Below, piece by piece: positions 17,217-25,812 of a stretch of 34,339 nt of DNA. The notes under the pieces are model-generated. The model had not been told where the DNA came from. It did no database searches and was given only the letters and a program-made list of their open reading frames with translations. Each line of letters begins with the position of its first letter. Positions within the stretch are counted from its first letter, which is position 1. The translations under genes and the position numbers were made by a program. The stretch covers positions 1 through 34,339 of the forward strand of contig CAZKUR010000040.1 in NCBI GenBank assembly GCA_964556005.1. Direction: 5' to 3'. This stretch comes from CAZKUR01 sp964556005. Lineage in GTDB: Bacteria; Bacteroidota; Ignavibacteria; Ignavibacteriales; Ignavibacteriaceae.

Positions 17217-18338
17217 TCAATTGGTTGTAAATACTCTCAACGTTCTAAATTCTAAATTGAAATTGTGAGCAATAGCTTCATTGGAGCAGTATCCGCTGTA
17301 TGTGCAAACTCCTTTTGAAAGCCCTGGGTCTGCAAGTAATGTATTTGAAAGCCCTTCATTTGCAATACTCATTATGTATTCTAAAGCTGCATTATTTAAT
17401 CCATAAGATGCTGTTCTCGAAACCAATGCGGGCATATTTGCAACACAATAGTGAATAACTCCATGCATTTCAAAAACGGGATCCGATATTGTTGTCACAT
17501 GACTGGTTTCAATGCAACCACCCTGGTCGATTGAAACATCTACAAGCACAGCACCTGTTTTCATTTCTTTTACCATTTCTTCTGTAACAATATGAGGAGT
17601 TTTTTCACCTTTTATTAAAACCGCACCGATTAACACATCTGCGAATTTTACCCCGCGGCTGATTGTGTAAGGGTTCGCCATTACTGTTGTAACTTTCTTT
17701 CTGAAATTTCTGTCTATCTCTCTCAACCTATTCAAATCTCTATCAATAACAATAACCTGGGCACCTCTGCCCAATGCCGCCCGTGCAGCGGAAGTTCCAA
17801 CGACTCCGGCACCAAGTATAACGACAGCAGCAGGAGCGACTCCGGTAATTCCGCCGAGCAAAATACCCCGGCCGTTTTTTCTATAGCTTTCCAAAAATTG
17901 TTCTGAGACTTGAATGGCCAATTGGCCGGCAATTTCACTCATTGAATGCAAAACAGGCAAACGGTTTTCCTGCTCAACCAGTTCGTAACCGATTGCTGTT
18001 ATTTGTTTTTGAAGCAATTTATCGATTATATTTTTTTTGCCTATTGCCAGGTGAAGAAAAGAAAAAAGAACCTGGCCTTCCTGCAGCAGTTCAATTTCTT
18101 CTTCGCTGAGAGGAGCAACTTTTACAACCATTTCAGACCGCTTTATTGCTTCTTCTTTACTGTAAACTAAAGTAGCTCCGATACTTGTATAATCTTCATC
18201 GATAAATTGACTGCCTTCCCCTGCACCGCTTTCAATATAAACAGTATGGCCTGCTCTAACAAGAGCATCAACTCCGGCCGGCGCTAAGGCTACTCTTTTT
18301 TCTTCATTTAAATTCTCTTTTGGAATGCCTATTCTCAT
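17217..18338 (-). CDS. ald: Alanine dehydrogenase
   Basis: 373 residues, the family length. It interconverts L-alanine and pyruvate plus ammonia with NAD, in the cytosol, usually as a hexamer. Seen: 'MRIGIPKE', 'RVALAPAGV', lysine in 'MVVKVAPL', the active-site histidine in 'FSFLHLAIG', 'SMSEIAGQLA', the Rossmann nucleotide-binding 'VVILGAGVVGTSAARAALG' at about residues 172-190, 'VDVSIDQGGC' with the catalytic aspartate, and 'HYCVANMPALV'. The C-terminus carries a short family-atypical extension after the 'LADPGLSKGVCTYSGYC' stretch. It is the first gene of a pair with the CoA-transferase. No Shine-Dalgarno is visible before the ATG. The enzyme could feed pyruvate from alanine or make alanine as a reductant sink. 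Confidence 0.96.
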   Translation of the reverse strand: MRIGIPKENLNEEKRVALAPAGVDALVRAGHTVYIESGAGEGSQFIDEDYTSIGATLVYSKEEAIKRSEMVVKVAPLSEEEIELLQEGQVLFSFLHLAIGKKNIIDKLLQKQITAIGYELVEQENRLPVLHSMSEIAGQLAIQVSEQFLESYRKNGRGILLGGITGVAPAAVVILGAGVVGTSAARAALGRGAQVIVIDRDLNRLREIDRNFRKKVTTVMANPYTISRGVKFADVLIGAVLIKGEKTPHIVTEEMVKEMKTGAVLVDVSIDQGGCIETSHVTTISDPVFEMHGVIHYCVANMPALVSRTASYGLNNAALEYIMSIANEGLSNTLLADPGLSKGVCTYSGYCSNEAIAHNFNLEFRTLRVFTTN

Positions 18339-18457
18339 TAAAAAACTCGATTTTTTGAATATGTAAAGCTACCGATTCCAAAGTAGATTTCCAAGTTAAA
18401 CATTTAGAAAATAAGGACTTATAAGCTTAAAGAATTGTCGATCAACATATTTTAATT

Positions 18458-19408
18458 CTAAAGAGGTGTATATGGTTTTTTCCCGGACAGTACGGCATAA
18501 ACATTTTTTGCAGCTAAAAGCGACATAGCATTTCTTGCTTCATGAGTTGCACTGCCGATATGAGGAAGAAGAACTACATTATCCAAATTGAGCAACTCAG
18601 GATTTACCTTAGGTTCGTTCTCGAATACATCTAATCCAGCAGCGAATATCTTCTTAGCTTTCAAAAGCTTTATCAATTCTTTTTCGTCTATTATTTCACC
18701 TCTTGAAGTATTAATTATTACCGAAGTTTTTTTCAAAAATTTTAAATTGGTTTTATTCAGAATGTGAAAAGTTTTTTCGGTTAAAGGAAGATGAATAGAA
18801 ACAAAATCAGAATTTTTCAGAAGATAATTTAAGCTTACTTTTCGGGCATTAAGTTCATTATCCATGAAAGAATTTTTTGATTTATTAAAATAAATAATCT
18901 CTGTTCCAAAAGCTGTTATCCTTTCAGCGAAAGCCGCACCTATTCTTCCTGTCCCTATAATTCCAACAGTTTTATTCTTTAGCTCAACACCAAGAAGCAA
19001 TTTTGGTTCCCAGCCTTTAAACTTTTCGGCTTTAATCATCTTTTCGGCTTCACCGAGTCTTCTTGAAGCAGCAAGCATCAATGCAGCAGCCAAATCTGCT
19101 GTTGAATCGGTTAAAACATCGGGAGTGTTTGTAACTATTATTCCCCTGCTTTTCGCATATTCGACATCAATATTATTATAACCTACGGCAAAATTGGCAA
19201 TTACCTTACAATTGATTAAATGGTCTATTATTTTTTTATCGAATTTATCAGTTAAAAGTGAAATTACTGCATCCGCATTTTTCACTCTTTTCAACAGTTC
19301 TTTGCGCGGAATAGGTTTATTTTTTTGGTAAACCTCTACATTGAATTTTTTTTCTTTTAAAAATTTTATCCCTATTTCTGGAATATCTCTTGTTATAAAT
19401 ATTTTCAT
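18458..19408 (-). CDS. D-isomer-specific 2-hydroxyacid dehydrogenase (glyoxylate/hydroxypyruvate reductase-like)
   Basis: 316 residues. It reduces 2-oxoacids to D-2-hydroxyacids with NAD(P)H. The NAD fold is marked by 'VGIIGTGRIGAAFAERITAF'. The catalytic Arg is in 'INTSRGEIIDE', the Glu in 'DVFENEPKVN' and the His in 'LLPHIGSATHEAR'. 'VIANFAVGYNNIDVEYAK' in the substrate domain is typical of glyoxylate/hydroxypyruvate or gluconate reductases (GyaR/GhrB) rather than of phosphoglycerate dehydrogenase, because the C-terminal ACT domain is missing. The exact substrate is uncertain. It stands 119 bp from alanine dehydrogenase on the same strand and has a 407-bp, repeat-rich upstream region. Confidence 0.9.
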   Translation of the reverse strand: MKIFITRDIPEIGIKFLKEKKFNVEVYQKNKPIPRKELLKRVKNADAVISLLTDKFDKKIIDHLINCKVIANFAVGYNNIDVEYAKSRGIIVTNTPDVLTDSTADLAAALMLAASRRLGEAEKMIKAEKFKGWEPKLLLGVELKNKTVGIIGTGRIGAAFAERITAFGTEIIYFNKSKNSFMDNELNARKVSLNYLLKNSDFVSIHLPLTEKTFHILNKTNLKFLKKTSVIINTSRGEIIDEKELIKLLKAKKIFAAGLDVFENEPKVNPELLNLDNVVLLPHIGSATHEARNAMSLLAAKNVYAVLSGKKPYTPL

Positions 19409-19468
19409 GATTTTTTTTAGCAGACTACTAAAATTTTTTCTTTTTAATTAATCAAACCCTATCCAACC

Positions 19469-19487
19469 TTTCCCTTGGGAAGGGAAA
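19469..19487. repeat. Short hairpin, possible dispersed repeat
   Basis: tttccctt, three G, aagggaaa: an 8-bp perfect stem. The wording 'ccaacctttcccttgggaag' resembles a C/G-run hairpin that is often dispersed in Bacteroidota intergenic regions. There is no T run after it on either strand, so it is not an obvious terminator. Confidence 0.4.
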
Positions 19488-19568
19488 AGCTTACTTGTAA
19501 AAGTAACATTACATTTGTAATTCTTTCATTTCCATCATGCATAAATTACTTCAGGTTCAATTATTTAC

Positions 19569-19717
19569 TGAAGTTACACAGAATGCTACATAACTGTCAT
19601 TCTGGAAGAATCTTGTTCTCATCTGAACTAATAAATCTGAATAAAATTATGATTTAGTCATAAATTTGACAAGATTCTTTCCAAATGACTATTTTTTTCT
19701 ATTCCTGCGTAACTTCA
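19569..19717. repeat. Long imperfect inverted repeat, MITE- or REP-like
   Basis: The left arm contains tgaagttac (19569-19577) and gtcattctggaagaatcttg (19596-19615). The right arm contains acaagattctttccaaatga (19669-19688) and gtaacttca (19709-19717), in the matching inverted order. Arms of about 48 bp pair with a few mismatches and indels around a centre of about 52 bp. The motif 'gtcattct...agaatct' resembles a short repeat that is dispersed in many bacterial genomes. No transposase, and no target duplication that I can prove, is present. Confidence 0.6.
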
Positions 19718-19815
19718 TTTATTTAGTATTAATACTACAGTTGGTTTAAAAGTTTTCAATTCTAATTAAAATAATTACTTAATGACAGATTAAAGTTATT
19801 AGGACTTAAAAGTAA

Positions 19816-21447
19816 TTAGCCAAATAATAATCTTACAATAAACACAGCACCTAATATACCTGCAATGTCAGCGATTAAACCGGCTGCAACTGCATGTCTT
19901 GTATTTCTGATATTTACTGCGCCGAAGTAGACTGCTAAAACATAAAAAGTGGTTTCAGTGCTGCCGTAAAAAGTCGAAGCCATAATCCCAATTAAAGAAT
20001 CGGTACCGTGTACTTTTAAAATATCACCCATGATACCGAGCGAACCGCTGCCGGAAAGCGGCCTCATCAGCGCCATAGGTAAAACTTCGGCAGGCATTCC
20101 GATTAAATTTGTAATGGGCTTTAAAATTGTAATCAGCCAATCCATAGCACCTCCGGCCCTGAATATTCCGATTGCCATCAGCATTGCAACCAGGTAAGGG
20201 ATAATTCTTACAGAAATATTAAATCCCTCTTTTGCTCCTTCAACAAATCTTTCATAAACATTGACTTTTTTTATTGCGGCATATCCGATAAAAAATAGAA
20301 TTATAACCGGGATAGCGAATGTAGAGAGTAAGGAAATAATACTTTTAAAACTACTAATCGATATGAGACTCAATATTGAATGAAAAAAGATTCCAACAGG
20401 AGTAAATAAAAAAATTAATGTTATTGCAATTAGGCTGAATAAAATCGATAATACTTTTTTATTCTCTCTAAAAAATCCTGAATAATCACCGTTTCGAATG
20501 GGAAATTTCTCCAAGATTTTTGCCGCAATCACTCCGGCAATTGTAGCACAAGAAGCGCCGAATATGGAAGTACCGATTATTATTGCCGGCTGCGAGCTGC
20601 CCATTGCTGCACGAATTGCAATGGCTGTTGCAGGAATTAACGTCAACCCGGCAGTATTTATTGCAAGAAAAGTAACCATAGAATTTGTGGCGGTTCCTTT
20701 GTCCGGGTTTAATTCGTCAAGTTCTTCCATAGCTTTAAGACCAAACGGAGTTGCGGCATTTCCAAGCCCCAGCATATTGGCAGAAATATTCATTATCATT
20801 GAACCCATTGCCGGATGGTCGGATGGAACTTCAGGGAAAAGCCTAGTTGTGAACGGTTTTAAAATTTTAGCTATAATTTTGATTAGGCCTGCATCTTCAG
20901 CAACTTTCATTACTCCAAGCCACAGCGCCATAATCCCTATTAAACCGAGAGCAATTTGTACGGCAGTACTCGCATAATCTAAAATGGAATTTGTTACGTC
21001 TTTCATTTTTACAAATGAAACTTCTTCGAGAGTTAAAGCTGCCGCTGCAGTAGTGTCGTTTATAAACTTGGATATTTTTAAATGGCCGGTTATATCATCT
21101 TTACTGCCTGATGCCGAAGCAATTTCTTTCCAGATTGCCGGAAAGTTGTTATCAACATTAAATGAAACTTCAGGAAGATTATTATTTTTTTTGACACTAA
21201 TTTTGGCGGGGAAAAGTAAATTTTTTTGAATACCAAAATTATAAAATTCTTTAAAAATTGATTTTGCAACGAAAATATTAGTCGAATAATTCGCGGAAGA
21301 ATCTTTTAAAAAAGGTTTACTGAAATAAACATCAACAGGCAGGGATTCATTGTTTCGAAATTTATTCTGACTTTCATTAATTATATCGGTCGTAAGCGCC
21401 GCGCCTATACCAAGAACAATTAGGGCGAGCCAAATATAATTCAGCAA
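19816..21447 (-). CDS. Fused SpmA-SpmB nucleoside-recognition (Gate) membrane protein
   Basis: 543 residues with two Gate/nucleoside-recognition domains that in Bacillus are the separate spore-maturation proteins SpmA and SpmB. The SpmA half has 'NMLGLGNAATPFGLKAMEEL' and 'FLAINTAGLTLIPATAIAIR'. The SpmB half has 'FNISVRIIPYLVAMLMAIGI', 'PLSGSGSLGIMGDIL' and 'MASTFYGSTETTFYVLAVYF'. Unlike SpmA, an insert of about 110 polar residues follows the first membrane segment (residues 22-140) and is probably outside the membrane. This lineage does not sporulate, so a general transport or envelope role is likely, but the substrate is unknown. The start is TTG 21447, chosen for the CCGGAG about 7 bases upstream and the absence of a better ATG. 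It appears to be transcribed alone. Confidence 0.88.
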   Translation of the reverse strand: MLNYIWLALIVLGIGAALTTDIINESQNKFRNNESLPVDVYFSKPFLKDSSANYSTNIFVAKSIFKEFYNFGIQKNLLFPAKISVKKNNNLPEVSFNVDNNFPAIWKEIASASGSKDDITGHLKISKFINDTTAAAALTLEEVSFVKMKDVTNSILDYASTAVQIALGLIGIMALWLGVMKVAEDAGLIKIIAKILKPFTTRLFPEVPSDHPAMGSMIMNISANMLGLGNAATPFGLKAMEELDELNPDKGTATNSMVTFLAINTAGLTLIPATAIAIRAAMGSSQPAIIIGTSIFGASCATIAGVIAAKILEKFPIRNGDYSGFFRENKKVLSILFSLIAITLIFLFTPVGIFFHSILSLISISSFKSIISLLSTFAIPVIILFFIGYAAIKKVNVYERFVEGAKEGFNISVRIIPYLVAMLMAIGIFRAGGAMDWLITILKPITNLIGMPAEVLPMALMRPLSGSGSLGIMGDILKVHGTDSLIGIMASTFYGSTETTFYVLAVYFGAVNIRNTRHAVAAGLIADIAGILGAVFIVRLLFG

Positions 21448-21634
21448 TAAATACTCCGGAGAAAATAATATTAAATTTAATAAGCCTGTATTAAAAAGGT
21501 TTCTTCATCAGAAACTCTATTTTACTTTGCCGACAATCCAATTCAAAATAATATAATTTACCTTTTTATCTTTGCTCCGCGTAAGATCTCGCAAAATAAA
21601 GATTCGGCTAACAAATATAGAAAAAAAAGGAAAG

Positions 21635-22102
21635 TTAATCTCCGGTTTCTTCGAAAGCCTGAATTTCCTCAGAATCGATATAAAGAATTCTTACTATCGG
21701 TTTAGATTCAACGGGCTGCTGATCGGAATTCTGGTCATATTTCTGAAAATAATTTTTCTGAATCAGGCTAATAAGCTTATTATCGTCAACCGTTTTTATC
21801 GTTCCGTTAATTGTAACAGAAAATAAATAATACCCGGAAGATTCTTGAATCTTTTTATTTTTCTCGAGGGAATTGCTTTTTACGATAGTGAAGCTTACAA
21901 AAGTATCTAATTTTATTTTTTCGTAATTCTCATCGTCATTATCGAAAAAGATAAAAATATTTTTATCCTTGTACACAAAATTTACAGCATCCTGAACTAC
22001 CAATTCATCTTTTGAAAAAAATGCCAGAACGCCTGATGCTGTTTGATCTAATTCTTTTTCAATTTGGCTGACATCTGTAATTTGATTTACTGTTTTATTC
22101 AT
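21635..22102 (-). CDS. Small split-barrel (pyridoxamine-phosphate-oxidase-like) protein, tentative
   Basis: About 155 residues from ATG 22102. The frame extends to a TTG at 22135, which would add 11 residues. No start has a good ribosome site. The order of elements fits the FMN-binding split-barrel fold of PNPOx-like proteins: an N-terminal helix, then 'SGVLAFFSKDELVVQDAVNF', 'DKNIFIFFDND', 'FVSFTIVKS', 'YYLFSVTINGTIKTV', a helix and a final strand 'RILYIDSEEIQAFEETG'. This is fold recognition by eye only, and no cofactor residue can be named. It follows the helicase gene after 91 bp (or 58 bp with the TTG start) as the last gene of the cluster that begins at 30107. Confidence 0.6.
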   Translation of the reverse strand: MNKTVNQITDVSQIEKELDQTASGVLAFFSKDELVVQDAVNFVYKDKNIFIFFDNDDENYEKIKLDTFVSFTIVKSNSLEKNKKIQESSGYYLFSVTINGTIKTVDDNKLISLIQKNYFQKYDQNSDQQPVESKPIVRILYIDSEEIQAFEETGD

Positions 22103-22193
22103 TAATGCATTTCTTAATAATTTAAATTTCTTCAAATAAATGAACTGCTAAAATTACCGGATAAAAATTAGGGAAAAATGGTTAGTGCCCAAA

Positions 22194-25100
22194 CTAATTT
22201 TTAATACACTTTTCAAAGTTAAAATAAAACTTGCATTTTTCACAATGTGCAAGATTTTTCACGAATTCCTTTTTTCTAACATTTCCTACCATTTCGTCAA
22301 TTAATTTTTTCACAGTGCCGAAATCACTTACGGACATCTCTATTTCAACCGGTTTATCAGGATGTTTAATAAAAATTAATTTTAGTTGAATTTGTTTTAA
22401 ACCGGGATAAAACCTGTCGACAATGTAAGCATAAAACTTCAACTGCAGTAAATAAATTTCTGCTTTTTGTTCAATTTCTTCTTCATCAATATCGTCTGTT
22501 TTATAATCAATAATAATTGCATTGTCCCCGGTTAAAATGAGTCTGTCGATTATCCCGTATAAATAATAATCTTTTTCTTTAACGTAAATTTCAAATTCTG
22601 TTTTAAACTGCTTATAATTTTTGATATTTGAGAACGTTTTGGATTCATAATAATTAGAAATGTCTTTTACAATATTTTTCTTAAGATCATCGATTATTTT
22701 AGCGTCGAGTTCAAAAGATTCATTCTCTTCACTGATTTCATCAATAATAAATTTTTCAGTTTCGAAAATCGGAATTTCCATTTGCAGAATTTTATGAATA
22801 ACTCTCCCTTTCAAATCTGCAAATGTACCGACTGATATTTTTTCATCTTCATTTTGAATCGCTAAGATTTTATCTTCCTTTGGATTAAAATCGTAAGACG
22901 AAGTAATAAATTTCCCCTGTTTTAGATTCCATCTTTTAAATGAATCGTAAAGGCTTGAAAAACCATACTCATAAGTCAACTGGTATTTTACCGGGCACTG
23001 GCTGTAAATTGAAATTTTTGTTGCCGATATAATTTCGCCTTCTGGAAAATCTTTTATTTCCGCTAATAAAAATTCCTTTTGAGCATCGAGCATTCTTTCC
23101 TCCCGGATTTCTACTTTGCTATCCGGAATTTCTGTTTGAATCGGAATATTGAGAGTTACAGGCTGCTCTACCTGTTTAAATTTATCATCCACAATTTTTA
23201 AAAATTTCAAATTGCAGTTTTGTATAAATATATCTTGTGTTAAATCAATATTCAGTCCTTCAAGAAGCAATTTTAGGAAAGAATTTTTATTTACTTTAAA
23301 TTGTTCGTCAGTTGTTGCGGTAAGAAATAAATAATTTTTTGCTCTTGTAATTCCGACATAAAAAAGTCTTTTCAATTCGGCAGAATTTTTTTTTGCAGTG
23401 ATGATATTGTTTATTCCAAGAACAGGGGCAGATTTGTATTCGCCGAAATAATCACCGGAAACTGGCACTTTGGTTAAAATTCCAAAATGTTTATTTACCG
23501 TAACCGATTTTGATGTCACAATATCTCTTTGGGATGCTCCGTTGCATCCATAAAGAAAAACATTATCGAATTGAAGTCCTTTGGCTTGATGCAAAGTCAT
23601 TATTTTAACTGCATTTGATTCTTCGGATATTGAAGCCTGGGCTTCATCTTCGGATTGCTCGATAGAAGTTTTCAGATAATTTACATAATCGAATAAAGTA
23701 AAAAATCCCTGGCTGCTGAAATCCAATGTCAGCTTAATTAACTTTTCGATGTTTGCAATTTCCTGTTTGCCGTTTGGTTTCGCTGCAACTACTGAAAGAA
23801 AGGGTGTCTCATTTAAAATTTTTCTCAAGAGTGCAGTCAAATCGATATTACCTGCAAGTAAAATACTTTCATTCAGAATTTTTATAACATCTTCCAATTT
23901 TTTTTCTTGATGCGAAAAAGAAACCAGTTTCTCCCAAAAGTTTTCACCAGCTTTTAACGAAATCTCAAATATTACCGGGTCAGATATTGTGAAAAACGGA
24001 GAACGAAGAATTCCGACCAATGCTGCGTCGTTGTTTTTATCCAGTAAAAATGAAAAATAATTATAGATATCATAAATACTCTGCCTTTGATAAAACCCTT
24101 TCCCGCCTACAATTAAATAAGGAATTTCGTGTAATGTAAATGTTTTTTCAAGTTCAGTGAATGATTTTCTTTTTCTTACAAGTACGGCAAAATCTTTCCA
24201 TCCGAATTGCTTCCCGCTATTTGCTGAATTCATCATAATTTTTATGCGTTTTGCAATCAATTCGGATTCTTCACTGTCATCATTTTTATTATTTATGTTC
24301 AACAAAATTTCAACATGTCCAAACAGTTCATCCTGTTTAGCACAAACAATATCGGAATGCTCGACTTCATTAAAAAGATAATTATGGTTTTTGAATAAGT
24401 TTCTGAATAATTCGTTTGCAAAAACGCAAACCTGCGGCGACATACGAAAACTATCGGGCAAAGTCAGAAGAAATTTTTTCCCGGCAGATTTTTCTATTTC
24501 GTCCTTGGTTTTATAGAATACTTCAAGCTCTGCATCACGAAACATGTAAATACTCTGCTTTTCATCACCAACGACAAACAACTTTCCTTTTTTCAAATCA
24601 TCAAGAATCGGAAGAAATATATGATATTGAATTTCATTTGTATCCTGGTATTCATCTACCATTAAATATTTAAATTTATCGGAAAGCGCTGATTGCACAT
24701 TTTCATTCTCTAATATTTTTCTTGTGAAAAGAAGGATGTCTTCGTAATCGAGATAGCTGTTTTCATTTTTTCTTTGACTGTAAATATCAATGGCTTTGTA
24801 GAAAAAATTAATTATCAGCTTACCGAATTTTGCAAGTTCAAGTTCAATTTGCTGATGATTTTCAAGCGAAGGTATTTTTGAAAAATCATTGAAGAAATTT
24901 TCAGCAATTTCTATTTCGCGGGCTAAAACATTTTTTAATTTACCAGTGTAACCTCTTGAGCGTACGGAATTCTGTTTTGTTAAAATTTGTTCCTGAAGTT
25001 CTAAAAATAGTTTAATCTTTTCTTCAAATTCTTTCGCATTTTTTAATTTACCGATAATGTTCGATGCATTAATAGCTGTACTGTTTTGATTATAGGAGTG

Positions 25101-25805
25101 TAAAACCTCATTGTTTATCTTTTCTATATTTTCAACAATTTTTGTTTCATCTTCAAAAAAAATACGCTCACACATATCTTTAAAAGAGGAGAAAAAGAAT
25201 GAAGCTACTTCTTCCTCATTTTTCGATTCATGATAAATTTTATCTGTAGTTTCAAGAACATTCTTCCTATTTTTAATTAATGAAATTAGTTCTCTTGCAA
25301 ATATATTTTTCGATGCAAAAACCCTTATCAAATATTTGAGATTTTTTTCTTCATCAGGATCTTTAATAGAATTTTTGATTACCTCTTCAACCGAAAGTTC
25401 AATTAATTCATTTGATATTTGTTCATCAACAGGGACAAAGTTCGCATCAAGTTCTGCTTCGACAGGAAATTGCTTTAAAATATTTATGCAGAAGGAATGA
25501 ATTGTAGAAATATTTGCGGAAACTAGCTGTCTTCTGATTCTTTCAAGTTTTTTTAAAGTTGATTTGACGGTTTCATCTTGAATTCTTTTTTCAACTTGTT
25601 CGGCAATTTTTTTATAAAGTTCGCTTGCGGCTTTTTCCGTAAAAGTTATCGCTGCAATGCACTGTAAATCAAGATTTTCATTTAAAGCAATTTCAATATA
25701 CCTGCGTGCGAGGACAAATGTTTTACCCGTTCCGGCATTTGCAGTGAGTGAAAGATGATTTGAATAATCAAGAGCTTTTAATTGATGTTCTGTTAAAATT
25801 TCCAT
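22194..25805 (-). CDS. UvrD/Rep-type helicase with RecB nuclease domain (AddA/RecB-like)
   Basis: 1203 residues. Helicase motifs of superfamily 1A: Q motif around Q8, Walker A 'ANAGTGKT' (22-29), Walker B 'VDEYQD' (D384, E385), 'VVGDEKQSIYMFR' motif III, 'VKIMTLHQAKGLQFDNVFL' motif V and 'RLFYVGITRAKN' motif VI. The C-terminal PD-(D/E)XK nuclease has 'GIIDRL' (D1087) and 'IDYKTD' (D1100, K1102). Cysteines C937, C1188, C1191 and C1200 are placed like the Fe-S staple of AddB and Cas4-type nucleases, although the last spacing is x8 rather than x5. AddA/RecB proteins resect double-strand breaks. A partner AddB/RecC is not in the window. The gene begins 7 bp after the histidine kinase gene, so the two are cotranscribed. 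Confidence 0.92.
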   Translation of the reverse strand: MEILTEHQLKALDYSNHLSLTANAGTGKTFVLARRYIEIALNENLDLQCIAAITFTEKAASELYKKIAEQVEKRIQDETVKSTLKKLERIRRQLVSANISTIHSFCINILKQFPVEAELDANFVPVDEQISNELIELSVEEVIKNSIKDPDEEKNLKYLIRVFASKNIFARELISLIKNRKNVLETTDKIYHESKNEEEVASFFFSSFKDMCERIFFEDETKIVENIEKINNEVLHSYNQNSTAINASNIIGKLKNAKEFEEKIKLFLELQEQILTKQNSVRSRGYTGKLKNVLAREIEIAENFFNDFSKIPSLENHQQIELELAKFGKLIINFFYKAIDIYSQRKNENSYLDYEDILLFTRKILENENVQSALSDKFKYLMVDEYQDTNEIQYHIFLPILDDLKKGKLFVVGDEKQSIYMFRDAELEVFYKTKDEIEKSAGKKFLLTLPDSFRMSPQVCVFANELFRNLFKNHNYLFNEVEHSDIVCAKQDELFGHVEILLNINNKNDDSEESELIAKRIKIMMNSANSGKQFGWKDFAVLVRKRKSFTELEKTFTLHEIPYLIVGGKGFYQRQSIYDIYNYFSFLLDKNNDAALVGILRSPFFTISDPVIFEISLKAGENFWEKLVSFSHQEKKLEDVIKILNESILLAGNIDLTALLRKILNETPFLSVVAAKPNGKQEIANIEKLIKLTLDFSSQGFFTLFDYVNYLKTSIEQSEDEAQASISEESNAVKIMTLHQAKGLQFDNVFLYGCNGASQRDIVTSKSVTVNKHFGILTKVPVSGDYFGEYKSAPVLGINNIITAKKNSAELKRLFYVGITRAKNYLFLTATTDEQFKVNKNSFLKLLLEGLNIDLTQDIFIQNCNLKFLKIVDDKFKQVEQPVTLNIPIQTEIPDSKVEIREERMLDAQKEFLLAEIKDFPEGEIISATKISIYSQCPVKYQLTYEYGFSSLYDSFKRWNLKQGKFITSSYDFNPKEDKILAIQNEDEKISVGTFADLKGRVIHKILQMEIPIFETEKFIIDEISEENESFELDAKIIDDLKKNIVKDISNYYESKTFSNIKNYKQFKTEFEIYVKEKDYYLYGIIDRLILTGDNAIIIDYKTDDIDEEEIEQKAEIYLLQLKFYAYIVDRFYPGLKQIQLKLIFIKHPDKPVEIEMSVSDFGTVKKLIDEMVGNVRKKEFVKNLAHCEKCKFYFNFEKCIKN

Positions 25806-25812
25806 TTATCGT

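Larger units (their letters stand above)
19409..19815. other. 407-bp intergenic region with hairpins and inverted repeats
   Basis: No gene is supported. The region holds a short hairpin at 19469-19487, a long imperfect inverted repeat at 19569-19717, a small stem (ttatga / tcataa at 19647-19663) near its centre, and a perfect 14-bp palindrome tagtattaatacta at 19724-19737. It must also contain the promoter of the hydroxyacid dehydrogenase gene and the transcript end of the spmAB-like gene. A 60-codon plus-strand frame across it shows no coding character. Confidence 0.7.

Noticed and set aside
19475..19657. 60-codon plus-strand frame in the repeat region
   Set aside because: It runs through the hairpin and the left arm of the inverted repeat, so it is better explained as non-coding.
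21572..21826. 84-codon plus-strand frame
   Set aside because: It overlaps the split-barrel gene antisense, has no ribosome site and its product resembles translated AT-rich DNA.
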